Counted from the first letter of the stretch, positions 42,580 through 51,840 are shown. The stretch: DNA of 64,000 nucleotides from Mycobacterium sp. E2733 (GCF_001667585.1 NZ_LZJZ01000083.1:124001-188000), one strand, 5' to 3'. Made by a program: numbers and translations. Notes: generated by a model from the sequence alone, not told the origin.

Positions 42580-43203
42580 CTAGGGCCCGAGCGGGGAACT
42601 CGTGCGGATCGCTTCGTCGCGGATCAGGCCGCGCAGCAGCGCGGTGCTGAACTCGGCGGCGATCTCCTTGGCGCTGCGGCGCCCGCTCGGCCGCAGCCAC
42701 CGGTAGGCGCCGAGCGTCATGCCGATGTATCCGAGTGCCAGGACGTGGGAGTCGCATTGGTAGAACTCGCCGCTGGCGATTCCCCGGTCGATGAGGCCGT
42801 GCACGTGCTCGTAGACCTGCGTCTCCTTCTCCCGGACCGCCGCGACCTGTTCTTCCGTGAACCACTCGGCGATGTAGGGCGCCTCCTGGAAGTAGACGGC
42901 GGCCCGCTCGGGATTGGCCGCGATGCCGGTGAGCAGCCGGACCGTGTACTGGTAGAGCGCCTCGCGGGCCGTCCAGGACGGATCGTCGTGGACGGCGGCC
43001 AGCGTGCCCTCGGCGGCTTGCTGGTAGATGTCGTACAGGATCAGCGACTTGCTGGCGTAGTAGTGGTAGACCGTCGCCTTGTTCAGGCCGATCACGTCGG
43101 CGACGTCATCCATCCGGGTGCCGTGGTAGCCGCGGGCGGCGAACAGTTTGGTGGCAACCGCCAACAACTCTTCACGCCGGGTTAGTCCGTTCTCGGATGG
43201 CAT
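42580..43203 (-). CDS. TetR-family regulator (Rv0158-like)
   Basis: A 207-residue TetR protein: RREELLAVATKLFAARGYHG, DVADVIGLNKATVYHYYASK is the recognition helix region, and the C-terminal domain carries an amphipathic ligand-binding helix set. The length is close to Rv0158. It is divergent from the 41-codon gene and next to the pnt operon as in M. tuberculosis. A CAAC-TG-GTTG site lies about 65 bases upstream. Confidence 0.88.
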   Translation of the reverse strand: MPSENGLTRREELLAVATKLFAARGYHGTRMDDVADVIGLNKATVYHYYASKSLILYDIYQQAAEGTLAAVHDDPSWTAREALYQYTVRLLTGIAANPERAAVYFQEAPYIAEWFTEEQVAAVREKETQVYEHVHGLIDRGIASGEFYQCDSHVLALGYIGMTLGAYRWLRPSGRRSAKEIAAEFSTALLRGLIRDEAIRTSSPLGP

Positions 43204-43262
43204 CTGTCCTCGCTATCGTCACTGCCGGGCGGGGCGCTGGGGTGCCGGGCAAGGCCAATTAT

Positions 43263-43280
43263 CAATCAACTGGTTGGACA
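43263..43280. promoter_or_regulatory. Short CAAC-2-GTTG inverted repeat, candidate TetR site
   Basis: CAAC (43267-43270) and GTTG (43273-43276) are exact inverted arms around TG, in AT-rich sequence upstream of the TetR gene (start 43203). TetR proteins commonly bind CAAC/GTTG-type sites and often their own promoter. Confidence 0.4.
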
Positions 43281-43366
43281 GTTTAGGCAAACGCCAGGTG
43301 TTGCCCCGACGAGGATGGGACTAGACTCGCTTCGAAAGCTCAAGTCGCGACTGGAGGGGTGGTTTC

Positions 43367-43492
43367 ATGGATCCGAACCCGGACTATGACATGAGCGACG
43401 AGATCGAGTTCTTCTTCCGCTACGTCCCGTGGGGTCTGCGTGGCGTCGTCGACGGCAACGGCTATCCGCCGCCCGCCTACCCGCCGGTCTAA
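43367..43492 (+). CDS. Small 41-residue protein (Rv0157A-like)
   Basis: A complete 41-codon reading frame: MDPNPDYDMSDEIEFFFRYV then PWGLRGVVDGNGYPPPAYPP and a last Val. GGAGG sits ten bases before the ATG, the codons have GC-rich third positions, and the protein is Asp/Glu-rich at the start and Pro/Tyr-rich at the end. I recall a small gene in this place in M. tuberculosis, but cannot verify it here. No known fold or function. Its stop touches the first 60-bp repeat; it converges on pntB. Confidence 0.75.
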   Translation: MDPNPDYDMSDEIEFFFRYVPWGLRGVVDGNGYPPPAYPPV

Positions 43493-43612
43493 CCACGTTC
43501 TTTAGTGGTGACCCGCTTCGCCCGGCCCCGCCGCGCTCGCGATCACCACTAGCCACGTTCTTTAGTGGTGACCCGCTTCGCCCGGCTCCGCCGCGCTCGC
43601 GATCACCACTAG
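43493..43612. repeat. Tandem 60-bp palindromic repeat between the small gene and pntB
   Basis: Copies 43493-43552 and 43553-43612 differ at only one base (43527 C, 43587 T). Each has perfect nine-base inverted arms, TAGTGGTGA (43503-43511, 43563-43571) and TCACCACTA (43543-43551, 43603-43611), around a GC-rich loop. The block fills the whole convergent gap between the small gene and the pntB stop, so it could act as a bidirectional terminator or as a dispersed repeat. Confidence 0.8.
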
Positions 43613-45040
43613 CTACAGCGCCTTCAGTTCCTCGGCGACCTCGGTCACCGATTTCTTCGCGTCCCCGAACAGCATCGTCGTCCCGTCGGCGTAGAACAGC
43701 GGGTTGTCGATGCCCGCGAATCCGGAGTTCATTGATCGCTTGAGCACGATCACCGACTTCGCCTTGTCCACGTTGAGGATGGGCATGCCGTAGATCGGGC
43801 TGGATTGTTCGTTGCGGGCCGCCGGGTTGGTGACGTCGTTCGCCCCGATGACGATCGCGACGTCGGTACGGGCGAACTCGTCGTTGATGTCGTCCATGTC
43901 CTTCATGGCGTCGTAGTCGACTTCGGCCTCGGCCAGCAGCACGTTCATGTGCCCGGGCATCCGCCCCGCGACCGGGTGAATCGCGTACTTCACCGGCACG
44001 CCCTTCTCCTCGAGGAGGCTGGCCATGTCCTTGACCGCGTGCTGGGCCTGCGCGACCGCCAGCCCGTAGCCTGGGACCACGATCACCTGGTTGGCGTACG
44101 CCATCTGAATCGCGGCGTCGGCGGCCGAGGTCGCCTTGACGTGCTTGTCGCCGCCGTCCCCGCCGGCGCCCGGGGCCACGCCCCCACCGCCGAAGCCACC
44201 GGCGACGATCGCCGGGATGGAGCGGTTCATCGCTTTGGCCATGAGGTTGGTCAGGATCGACCCGGATGCGCCGACGATCATGCCGGCCACGATCATCGCG
44301 GTGTTGTTGAGTGCCAGGCCGGCCGCCGCGGCCGACAGCCCGGTCATCGCGTTGAGCAGCGAGATGACCACCGGCATGTCGGCGCCGCCGATAGGCAGCA
44401 CGACCATCAGGCCGAGCACACCCGCGGCGACGAGAAGGCCGATCATCCACCAGAGCGGCGCGCCACCGGTGCCGGGATGGGCGTGGATGCCGACGATGAC
44501 CGCGGCGGCCACCGCCGCCGCCAGCAGCAGCAGGTTGATCGGTTGCTGAATCTTGCCGAAGCCGATCGGCGAACCGGAGATGATCTCCTGCAGCTTGCCG
44601 AAGGCGATGATCGACCCCCAGAACGAGATCGACCCGATGATCGCGGCGAACAGCGACGCGACCACGATGTGCACGGTCGGCGACTCCCCGTGCTGGAAGG
44701 CCGAGAAACCCTTGGTCTCAATGAATTCCGCCAGCGCGATGAGCGCGACAGTGCCCCCGCCGACGCCGTTGAAGAACGCCACGAGCTGTGGCATGGCGGT
44801 CATCTTGGTCAGCCGCGCCGGCGGCACGCCGAGAACGACACCCACGACCAGGCCCGCGATGATGAGCACCCATTGGTCGGTGTGGCGGATCTTGATCAGC
44901 GTCGCCGTCACCGCGAGGGCCATGCCGACCGCGGCGATCAGGTTTCCCCGCACCGCGGTCTTGGGCCCGGTGAGGCCCATCAGGCCGTAGATGAAGAGGG
45001 CGAACGAGATGATGTAGAGAACGGTGACGAGGTAGTTCAT
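43613..45040 (-). CDS. pntB: PntB, NADP-binding beta subunit of proton-translocating transhydrogenase
   Basis: A 475-residue protein with about nine membrane segments in the first 280 residues (YLVTVLYIISFALFIYGLMG and onwards) and a soluble NADP-binding domain at the end (VIVVPGYGLAVAQAQHAVKD, IHPVAGRMPGHMNVLLAEAE, VIGANDVTNPAA). With PntAa/PntAb it couples hydride transfer between NADH and NADP+ to proton movement across the inner membrane. It overlaps pntAb by four bases. The gene ends at the 60-bp repeat. Confidence 0.94.
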   Translation of the reverse strand: MNYLVTVLYIISFALFIYGLMGLTGPKTAVRGNLIAAVGMALAVTATLIKIRHTDQWVLIIAGLVVGVVLGVPPARLTKMTAMPQLVAFFNGVGGGTVALIALAEFIETKGFSAFQHGESPTVHIVVASLFAAIIGSISFWGSIIAFGKLQEIISGSPIGFGKIQQPINLLLLAAAVAAAVIVGIHAHPGTGGAPLWWMIGLLVAAGVLGLMVVLPIGGADMPVVISLLNAMTGLSAAAAGLALNNTAMIVAGMIVGASGSILTNLMAKAMNRSIPAIVAGGFGGGGVAPGAGGDGGDKHVKATSAADAAIQMAYANQVIVVPGYGLAVAQAQHAVKDMASLLEEKGVPVKYAIHPVAGRMPGHMNVLLAEAEVDYDAMKDMDDINDEFARTDVAIVIGANDVTNPAARNEQSSPIYGMPILNVDKAKSVIVLKRSMNSGFAGIDNPLFYADGTTMLFGDAKKSVTEVAEELKAL

Positions 45041-45366
45041 TTCGCCGCCAGGTCCTCGGTCTTGACCGGTGCGGCTCTCTTCTTGCCCTTGAACATGCCC
45101 AGCATCCGGTCGGTGACGATGAAGCCGCCGATCACGTTGAGCGTCCCGAACACCACCGCGACGAACAGGATGATCTGCACCGCCAGCGACGGATGCTCAA
45201 CCTCGCCGAAGACCACCAGCGCGCCGAGCACCACGATGCCGTGAATGGCGTTCGTCCCCGACATCAGCGGTGTGTGCAGCGTGTTGGGCACTTTGGAAAT
45301 GACCGCGAATCCGACGAACCCGGACAGCACCAGGATCGCCAGATTGGCCAATAGCTCGTCGTACAT
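45037..45366 (-). CDS. pntAb: PntAb, membrane subunit of transhydrogenase
   Basis: A 109-residue membrane protein starting MYDELLANLAILVLSGFVGF with about three membrane segments and HTPLMSGTNAIHGIVVLGAL, the conserved small-subunit motif. ATG 45366 follows AGAGAGGA and is preferred to the longer frame to 45405. The length agrees with PntAb (110 aa). It lies between pntAa and pntB in one operon. Confidence 0.94.
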   Translation of the reverse strand: MYDELLANLAILVLSGFVGFAVISKVPNTLHTPLMSGTNAIHGIVVLGALVVFGEVEHPSLAVQIILFVAVVFGTLNVIGGFIVTDRMLGMFKGKKRAAPVKTEDLAAK

Positions 45367-45385
45367 GTAGTCCTCTCTTACCGGG

Positions 45386-46483
45386 TCACTGGGCCCGGGT
45401 GACACACGCCGCCGCGACGACCTCGTCGTCGAAGTCGGGGGCCAGCTTGCCGTCGGTGATCAACAGGTCCAGGAGCGCCGTGATGTTCTTGCTGTAGAGC
45501 TCGCTGGCGTGCTCGGGCATGGTCGCCGGCAGGTTCAGCGGCGAGGCGATGGTGACGTCGTGCTTGACGACCGTCTGCCCCGGTTCGGTCAGTTCGCAGT
45601 TGCCCCCGGTCTCCCCCGCCAGGTCCACCACCACGCTGCCGGGCTTCATCGACTCCACCGCCGCGGCGGTCACCAGGCGCGGCGCGGGCCGTCCCGGGAC
45701 CAGCGCGGTGGTGATCACCACGTCGAACCCGGCGATCGCCTTCTCCAGGGACTTCTGCTGCTGGGCGCGTTCTTCTTCGGTGAGTTCGCGGGCGTACCCA
45801 CCCTCACCGGCCGCTGTGATTGTTTCTGAGATCCCGAGCTCGAGCCACTGCGCCCCCACCGAGCGGACCTGGTCGGCCACCTCGGGACGCACGTCGTAGC
45901 CGGAGGTCCGCGCCCCCAGCCGTTTGGCCGTGGCCAGCGCTTGCAGCCCGGCCACCCCGACGCCGAGCACCAGCACGCTGGCCGGCTTCACGGTGCCGGC
46001 CGCCGTCGTCAGCATCGGGAAGAACCGGGTCGACTCCGACGCCGCCAGCAGCACGGCCTTGTAGCCCGCCACGTTGGCCTGCGACGACAGCGCGTCCATG
46101 ACCTGGGCGCGCGAGATTCGCGGAATGGCCTCCAGCGCAAACGCCTGCACACCGGCCTCGGTGAGGGCGCCGATCGAGTTGTCCGCGTTACGCGGTGCCA
46201 GGAAGCCGATCAGGGTCTGGCCGCGGCGCAACCTCCCGACCTCTTCTTTGGTCGGCGGCGCCACCTTCACGACGATGTCGGCGGCCCAGGCGTCCCCGAT
46301 GCTGGCGCCGGCCTCGGTGTAGAGCTGGTCGGGAAGCAAAGCGCCCTCGCCCGCGCCCGACTCGACCACTACCGCCACACCGCTGCTGACCAGCGACGCC
46401 ACCGCCTTGGGTACCAGCGCGACCCGCCGTTCGTCGGCCCCGGACTCGGCGACCACCCCTACCGTCGTCTGCGCATCTGTCAT
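45386..46483 (-). CDS. pntAa: PntAa, NAD-binding alpha subunit of transhydrogenase
   Basis: A 365-residue soluble subunit: the alanine-dehydrogenase/PNT N-terminal domain (TVGVVAESGADERRVALVPK) and the NAD-binding domain (VLVLGVGVAGLQALATAKRL, TSGYDVRPEVADQVRSVGAQ). It supplies the NAD(H) site of the transhydrogenase. ATG 46483 follows a purine-rich CGGGAAAG stretch. The 228 bases upstream contain no other gene and should hold the operon promoter, but I see no clear -10 there. Confidence 0.94.
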   Translation of the reverse strand: MTDAQTTVGVVAESGADERRVALVPKAVASLVSSGVAVVVESGAGEGALLPDQLYTEAGASIGDAWAADIVVKVAPPTKEEVGRLRRGQTLIGFLAPRNADNSIGALTEAGVQAFALEAIPRISRAQVMDALSSQANVAGYKAVLLAASESTRFFPMLTTAAGTVKPASVLVLGVGVAGLQALATAKRLGARTSGYDVRPEVADQVRSVGAQWLELGISETITAAGEGGYARELTEEERAQQQKSLEKAIAGFDVVITTALVPGRPAPRLVTAAAVESMKPGSVVVDLAGETGGNCELTEPGQTVVKHDVTIASPLNLPATMPEHASELYSKNITALLDLLITDGKLAPDFDDEVVAAACVTRAQ

Positions 46484-46711
46484 GGCGCGTACATCTGCTT
46501 TCCCGCACTTTCCTGCCGTTTGACGTGCCGCTGGCTGGCCGCACGCTTCGCTACCTTAACGCCTGCCGAATTTCGCCCCGGACGTGCGATCGACCGAGCG
46601 GGGATACCGCCGGCGCGGCAGATCGACTCCCGTCGATGGTTCGTTGCCCGAGCCGCACGCAGAAGCGGCCGCCGCGTTGTGGACCCACAAGACGGGGTTG
46701 TGGCCTGCCGG

Positions 46712-47173
46712 CTACCAGAGCGGGATGTCCCGCCCGTGCTCCGCCTCCGGCCGGGGCCCGAAGTAGCGGCGCTCGGACTCGTCGATCCGCACGTCGTTGA
46801 TGCTGGCCTCGCGGCGTGCCATCAACCCCGACGGGGAGAACTCCCACAACTCGTTGCCGTAGCTGCGATACCATTGGCCGCTCGCGTCGTGGCACTCGTA
46901 CTGGAACCGCACGGCGATGCGGTTGCCGTGGAAGTCCCACAAGCTTTTTCGCAACGCGTAGTCGAGCTCGCGCTGCCACTTGCGGGTCAGAAACGCCACG
47001 ATCGCACCGCGGCCCACGACATGTTCGTCGCGATTGCGCCACTGCGAGTCGGGCGTGTACGCCAGGCTGACGCGGTGCGGGTCGCGGGTGTTCCAGGCGT
47101 CCTCGGCGGCCTGCACCTTTTCCAGGGCCGTCTCGTGGGTGAACGGGGGGAACGGCGGACGGGATTCGGTCAT
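46712..47173 (-). CDS. DUF1348/SnoaL-like protein
   Basis: A 153-residue protein of the NTF2-like DUF1348 family: [60 protein letters not shown], and the end [20 protein letters not shown] with FGPRP. The function is unknown in this family. ATG 47173 is chosen; ATG 47182 (MDAM) is three codons upstream. It is divergent from fadE2. M. tuberculosis has no gene at this place between pntAa and fadE2. Confidence 0.82.
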   Translation of the reverse strand: MTESRPPFPPFTHETALEKVQAAEDAWNTRDPHRVSLAYTPDSQWRNRDEHVVGRGAIVAFLTRKWQRELDYALRKSLWDFHGNRIAVRFQYECHDASGQWYRSYGNELWEFSPSGLMARREASINDVRIDESERRYFGPRPEAEHGRDIPLW

Positions 47174-47264
47174 GGCGTCCATGGTGCGTGAACGGGCTCG
47201 CGACCGCGACCACGTTTTCGCCGCGACGAAAGCGTCGCGCTGGCCACCAGAAACGACCCGCCCT

Positions 47265-47281
47265 GACACGTGTCCTATCGT
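47265..47281 (+). promoter_or_regulatory. fadE2 promoter candidate with palindrome and -10
   Basis: TATCGT (47276-47281), a mycobacterial TANNNT -10, ends six bases before the fadE2 ATG, which would give a leaderless transcript. GACACGTGTC (47265-47274) just upstream is a perfect ten-base palindrome that could be an operator. No -35 match is evident. Confidence 0.5.
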
Positions 47282-47287
47282 GGCGGC

Positions 47288-48520
47288 ATGGACTTCGCGA
47301 TGTCGGCCAAAGCCAACGACTACCACAAGCGACTGTCCGACTTCATGACCGAGTACGTCTTCCCGGCCGAGGCCGATTACGACAGGTACCGGGACGAGGC
47401 CGGCCCCGACGATCACACGGTCCCGCCGATCATCGAGGAGCTGAAGACCAAGGCCAAGGAGCGCGGCCTGTGGAACCTGTTCCTGCCCGCCGAGTCCGGC
47501 TTGACCAACTTGGAATACGCGCCCCTGGCCGAGATCAGCGGCTGGAGCCTCGAGATCGCGCCGGAGGCGCTCAACTGCGCGGCGCCCGACACCGGCAACA
47601 TGGAGACGTTGCACCTGTTCGCCACCGAGGAGCAGCGCAAGCAGTGGCTGGAGCCGTTGCTGAACGGCGAGATCCGCAGCGCCTTCTCGATGACCGAGCC
47701 GGCGGTGGCCAGCAGCGACGCGCGCAACATCGAGACCTCGATCGTGCGCGATGGCGGCGACTACGTCATCAATGGCCGCAAGTGGTGGACGTCCGGGGCG
47801 TCCGACCCGCGCTGCAAGATCCTCATCGTGATGGGCCGCACCAACCCCGAGGCGGCCAGCCACCAGCAGCAGTCGATGGTCCTGGTGCCGATCGATACGC
47901 CGGGTGTGACGGTGGTCCGCTCCACCACGGTGTTCGGTTTCCAGGACCAGCCGGGACACTGCGAGATCATCTACGACAACGTCCGGGTGCCGGTCACCAA
48001 CCTCCTGGGCGAAGAGGGCGGGGGCTTCGCGATCGCGCAGGCACGGCTGGGGCCCGGCCGCATCCACCACTGCATGCGTGCGCTGGGCGGCTCGGAACGG
48101 GCGCTGGCGCTGATGGTGGACCGGGCACAGAACCGGGTGGCGTTCGGCCGTCCGCTGGCCGAGCAGGGCGTGGTGCGGGAGGCGATTGCCAAGTCTCGCA
48201 ACGAGATCGACCAGGCGCGGCTGCTCTGCGAGAAGGCGGCGTGGACGATCGACCAGCATGGGAACAAGGCCGCCCACACGTTGGTCTCGCAGATCAAGGC
48301 GGTCGCGCCGCAGGTGGCGTGCAACGTGATCGACCGTGCGATTCAGGTGCACGGGGCCGCGGGCGTCAGCGAGGACACGGTGCTGGCCCGCATGTACGCC
48401 TGGCACCGGGCGATGCGGCTCTTCGACGGCCCCGACGAGGTACACATGCGGACCATCGCGCGCGCCGAGCTCGGCCGGGAGAAGTCTCCGCTCGCCGCGG
48501 CGGTCACCGCGCATGAGTAA
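47288..48520 (+). CDS. fadE2: FadE2, acyl-CoA dehydrogenase
   Basis: A 410-residue acyl-CoA dehydrogenase: [20 protein letters not shown] (FAD/substrate loop), [40 protein letters not shown], and [20 protein letters not shown] near the end. The length agrees with FadE2 (403 aa). It is FAD-dependent, taking part in fatty- or branched-acyl-CoA oxidation; the substrate is unknown. ATG 47288 lies just after a -10 box, so it may be leaderless. It overlaps ptpB by eight bases. Confidence 0.9.
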   Translation: MDFAMSAKANDYHKRLSDFMTEYVFPAEADYDRYRDEAGPDDHTVPPIIEELKTKAKERGLWNLFLPAESGLTNLEYAPLAEISGWSLEIAPEALNCAAPDTGNMETLHLFATEEQRKQWLEPLLNGEIRSAFSMTEPAVASSDARNIETSIVRDGGDYVINGRKWWTSGASDPRCKILIVMGRTNPEAASHQQQSMVLVPIDTPGVTVVRSTTVFGFQDQPGHCEIIYDNVRVPVTNLLGEEGGGFAIAQARLGPGRIHHCMRALGGSERALALMVDRAQNRVAFGRPLAEQGVVREAIAKSRNEIDQARLLCEKAAWTIDQHGNKAAHTLVSQIKAVAPQVACNVIDRAIQVHGAAGVSEDTVLARMYAWHRAMRLFDGPDEVHMRTIARAELGREKSPLAAAVTAHE

Positions 48521-49334
48521 GGCCGCCCTCCGGGAATTGCCCGGCGCGTGGAACTTTCGCGATGTCGCCGACGGTGCGGGCGCGCTGCGGCCGGGTCGGC
48601 TGTTTCGGTCCAGCGAGCTGAGCCGCCTGGATGACGACGGCCGGGCGACGCTGCGCGAGCTGGGCATCACCGACGTCGCCGACCTGCGCGCGGCGCGGGA
48701 GGTGGCCCGCCGCGGGCCCGGACGCGTGCCCGACGGGGTCGACGTTCACCTGCTGCCGTTCCCGGACCTCGCCGACGACACCGGTGAGGGCGACGAAGCC
48801 CCCCACGAACACGCGTTCCGGCAGCTGATGACCAACGGCGATCCCGACGAGTCGATCAGCGACACCGCGGCCCGCTACATGGTCGACGAGTACCGCCAAT
48901 TCCCCACCCGCAACGGCGCCCAGCGCGCGCTGCACCGCGTCGTCACGCTGCTGGCCGCCGGGCGGCCGGTCCTCACGCACTGCTTCGCGGGCAAGGACCG
49001 CACCGGCTTCGTGGTGGCGACGGTGCTGGAGACCGTGGGCATCGATCGCGACACCATCGTCGCCGATTACTTGCGCAGCAACGACGCCGTCGCGGAACTG
49101 CGCGACCGCATCGCCGAGATGATCCAGCAGCGCTCGGAAACCGAGCTGACGCCGGAGGTCAGGACCTTCACCGAGGCCCGGCTGTCCGACGGAGTCCTCG
49201 GCGTCCGCCCCGAGTACCTCGCCGCCGCGCGCCAGACGATCGACGAGCAATTCGGCTCGCTGGACGCCTATCTGAGCGACGCGGGCATCACCGAGGCCGA
49301 CGTGGATCGACTTCGTCAGGCGCTGCTGGCCTGA
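48513..49334 (+). CDS. ptpB: PtpB/PtbB-like secreted tyrosine/phosphoinositide phosphatase
   Basis: A 273-residue phosphatase: the P-loop [10 protein letters not shown] has the nucleophile Cys157 and Lys161/Arg163, as in PtpB, and the N-terminal [20 protein letters not shown] with FRSSELSRL is typical of the family. M. tuberculosis PtpB is a secreted virulence phosphatase of similar length (276 aa) acting on host signalling; no classical signal peptide is visible here either. It overlaps the fadE2 stop by eight bases. Confidence 0.92.
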   Translation: MSKAALRELPGAWNFRDVADGAGALRPGRLFRSSELSRLDDDGRATLRELGITDVADLRAAREVARRGPGRVPDGVDVHLLPFPDLADDTGEGDEAPHEHAFRQLMTNGDPDESISDTAARYMVDEYRQFPTRNGAQRALHRVVTLLAAGRPVLTHCFAGKDRTGFVVATVLETVGIDRDTIVADYLRSNDAVAELRDRIAEMIQQRSETELTPEVRTFTEARLSDGVLGVRPEYLAAARQTIDEQFGSLDAYLSDAGITEADVDRLRQALLA

Positions 49335-49365
49335 TTCGAACCACGCGGGCCCCGGCCCCGAACCG

Positions 49366-50226
49366 CTACAGCTTGAAGCTGGCTTGTTTGGCCGCGGACA
49401 GGTCGTCGATTTGCGACCAGTGCGAGGCGACGTCCTCGACAGTCGGCGGCTTGTCGAAGTTCGCGCCCTCGTTCTGGAACAGCGCCACCCGCTGCACCTT
49501 GCCGCCGCCGACGACGAAAACCGAAGCGGTGTTGGGGTTTTCCTCGGTGCACAGGTAGGCCACCACCGGCGCGACGTACTCGGGCGTCAGCTTCTCGAGC
49601 ACCTCCTTCGGGAGGATGTCCTCGGTCATCCGGGTGGCCGCGATCGGCGCGACCGCGTTGGCGTGGATGTTGTACTTCGCCCCCTCCTGCGCCAGCGTGT
49701 TGATCATGCCGACCAGGCCGAGTTTGGCCGCGCCGTAGTTGGTCTGCCCGAAGTTGCCGAACAGGCCGCTGGTGGAGGTGGCGACGACGACCCGTCCGTA
49801 GCTCTGCTCCCGGAAGTGCGGCCAGGCGGCGCGCAGCACGTTGTATCCGCCGTACAGGTGCACCTTGAGCACGGCGTCCCAGTTCTCGAACGTCATCTTG
49901 TGGAAGGTGCCGTCGCGCAGGATCCCCGCATTGCTCACCACGCCGTGCACGGCGCCGAACTCGTCGAGCGCAGTCTTGATGATGTTCGCGGCGCCCTCGG
50001 GCTCGGCGACACTGTCGTAGTTGGCGACCGCCCGGCCACCCGCGTCCTTGATCTCGTTGACGACCTGGTCGGCCATGTTGTGGCCGGCGCCCGTGCCGTC
50101 GCGGGACCCACCGAGATCGTTGACGACCACGCTGGCCCCCTCGCGGGCCAGGGTCAGGGCGTATTCACGGCCCAACCCCCCGCCGGCTCCGGTGACGACG
50201 ATGACGCGATCCTGCACTCCGGGCAT
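49366..50226 (-). CDS. SDR, MFE-2-type 3-hydroxyacyl-CoA-dehydrogenase-like (Rv0148)
   Basis: A 286-residue SDR resembling the dehydrogenase part of peroxisomal multifunctional enzyme 2: VVTGAGGGLGREYALTLARE (cofactor site), VVNDLGGSRDGTGAGHN, NAGILRDGTFHKMTFENWDA and the catalytic YGAAK. The length equals Rv0148. It probably acts on beta-hydroxyacyl-CoA. It is convergent to ptpB, 31 bases away, where M. tuberculosis carries further genes including PE genes; those are absent here. Confidence 0.87.
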   Translation of the reverse strand: MPGVQDRVIVVTGAGGGLGREYALTLAREGASVVVNDLGGSRDGTGAGHNMADQVVNEIKDAGGRAVANYDSVAEPEGAANIIKTALDEFGAVHGVVSNAGILRDGTFHKMTFENWDAVLKVHLYGGYNVLRAAWPHFREQSYGRVVVATSTSGLFGNFGQTNYGAAKLGLVGMINTLAQEGAKYNIHANAVAPIAATRMTEDILPKEVLEKLTPEYVAPVVAYLCTEENPNTASVFVVGGGKVQRVALFQNEGANFDKPPTVEDVASHWSQIDDLSAAKQASFKL

Positions 50227-50280
50227 CAGGTTCCTCTCTAAGTTGAAAATTACGTCCTAGCAAGCGGATTGGAGCAGTGG

Positions 50281-51708
50281 TCAGAACATTCGGCGGGCCA
50301 TCTTGAAGGCCCGCGCCGTGTACGGCGGGTAGATGAAGCTGGACAGGTCGGGCCGGGTCGGCTTCGTCAACACCGACTTGCGGTGGCTGAACTCCTCGAA
50401 GCCGTAGCGGCCGTGATAGGCGCCCATGCCCGATGCGCCGACACCGCCGAACGGCAGCTTGGCCGTCGACACCTGGAAGGCGAGGTGGTTGACCAGCATG
50501 CCGCCGGCCGGCACCTCCTTGATCACCCGCTCGCGGGTCTCGCGCGTCTTGGTGAACAGGTAGGCGGACAACGGCTTGGGCCGCGAGTTGATGAAACGTA
50601 TTGCGTCGTCCAAAGATTGGACGGTGATCACCGGCAGCACCGGTCCGAAGATTTCGTTCTGCATCAACGGCCCGTCCGGATCGGGGTCGACCACGACGGC
50701 GGGCTGGATGCGCAGGCTCGACGGGTCGCACTTGCCGCCGACGATGACCTTGCCGTCCCCGCCGGCGAGGTAGCCACTGATCCGGTCGAACTGACGCTGG
50801 TTGACGATCCGCATTCCGTCGGGCTTGTCCGAGGTGAACTTCGTGATGGCCGCGCCGATCTTGCTCACCAGTTCGTCGCGAATCTTGGCGTCCGCCAACA
50901 CGTAATCGGGGGCCACGCAGGTCTGGCCGGCGTTCAGCAACTTCATCCAGGCGATCCGCTTGGCCGCCACCTCCACGTCGGCGTCGGCCGCCACGATCAC
51001 CGGGCTCTTGCCGCCGAGCTCCAGCGTGCACGGGGTCAGGTGCGGCGCCGCCCCTTCGTAAACCTTGCGACCGATCTCGGTGCCGCCGGTGAACAGCACG
51101 CGGTCCAGCCCCTGCGCGATGAGCTCCTGGCTCACCGAACCGTCGCCCTCGACCACGGCGATCGCGTCGCTGTCGAGATATTTGGGCACCAGCTCGGCCA
51201 TCAGATGCGCGGACGCCGCGGCGATCTCCGACGGCTTGAGGATGACGGCGTTACCCGCGGCGATCGCGCCGACCGCCGGGCCCAGCGTCAGATAGAACGG
51301 GTAGTTCCACGCGCCGATGATCAGCACGGTGCCGTAGGGCTCGTATTCGATCCAACCGCGGCCGGGCAGCTGCGGCACCTCGAGCAGCCGGTACTTGCGG
51401 CGCGTCCACCTGCGCACCCGCTTGGCCGCATACTTCGCTTCGCCGGCCGTGGTCGCGATGTCGGCGATGAACGCCTCGAACGGGCTGCGGTCGAGATCGG
51501 TGGCGAGGGCGTCCGAGATGGCCGCCTCGTTCTCTTCCATCAGCTTGGCCAGCTGCAACAACTGCCGTTTGCGCCACTCGACGTCGCGGGTGCGTCCGCT
51601 CGCGAAGGTCTTGCGCAGCCGCGCCACCGTCGCGGGGATATCCGCCGGCTGAGGAGTCGGCGCGCCATTGGCGGCGGATGTCTTGGGTGTAACCGATTCG
51701 GTGGTCAT
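50281..51708 (-). CDS. Aldehyde dehydrogenase (Rv0147-like)
   Basis: A 475-residue NAD(P)-dependent aldehyde dehydrogenase of the fatty-aldehyde/ALDH3-like group: IGAWNYPFYLTLGPAVGAIA, FTGGTEIGRKVYEGAAP, LELGGKSPVIVAADADVEV (catalytic Glu) and NAGQTCVAPDYVL (catalytic Cys). The C terminus has hydrophobic and aromatic residues, YPPYTARAFKMARRMF. ATG 51708 follows GGGAAGGA and gives MTTESVTPK; the frame extends 21 codons further upstream to 51771. The SDR gene lies 54 bases downstream in the same direction. Confidence 0.92.
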   Translation of the reverse strand: MTTESVTPKTSAANGAPTPQPADIPATVARLRKTFASGRTRDVEWRKRQLLQLAKLMEENEAAISDALATDLDRSPFEAFIADIATTAGEAKYAAKRVRRWTRRKYRLLEVPQLPGRGWIEYEPYGTVLIIGAWNYPFYLTLGPAVGAIAAGNAVILKPSEIAAASAHLMAELVPKYLDSDAIAVVEGDGSVSQELIAQGLDRVLFTGGTEIGRKVYEGAAPHLTPCTLELGGKSPVIVAADADVEVAAKRIAWMKLLNAGQTCVAPDYVLADAKIRDELVSKIGAAITKFTSDKPDGMRIVNQRQFDRISGYLAGGDGKVIVGGKCDPSSLRIQPAVVVDPDPDGPLMQNEIFGPVLPVITVQSLDDAIRFINSRPKPLSAYLFTKTRETRERVIKEVPAGGMLVNHLAFQVSTAKLPFGGVGASGMGAYHGRYGFEEFSHRKSVLTKPTRPDLSSFIYPPYTARAFKMARRMF

Positions 51709-51840
51709 CGTTGTCCTTCCCCTGCTTCGGTCATCCCCGAGGCGCACGCTGCTCGTCGCACGAGCGCTCATGGGTGATAACCGCGATCCTAACCATCCGG
51801 TTGGGAGAGCAGTAGAAAGGATCTGACCGGGCGAACCGGC

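Noticed and set aside
43493..43612. CRISPR array
   Set aside because: Only two copies, directly adjacent with no spacer between them, and each is itself palindromic at its ends. Tandem repeat, not CRISPR.
46484..46711. A gene in the gap between pntAa and the SnoaL-like gene
   Set aside because: Frames here are short, Arg-rich and without a ribosome site; it is more likely the pnt promoter region.
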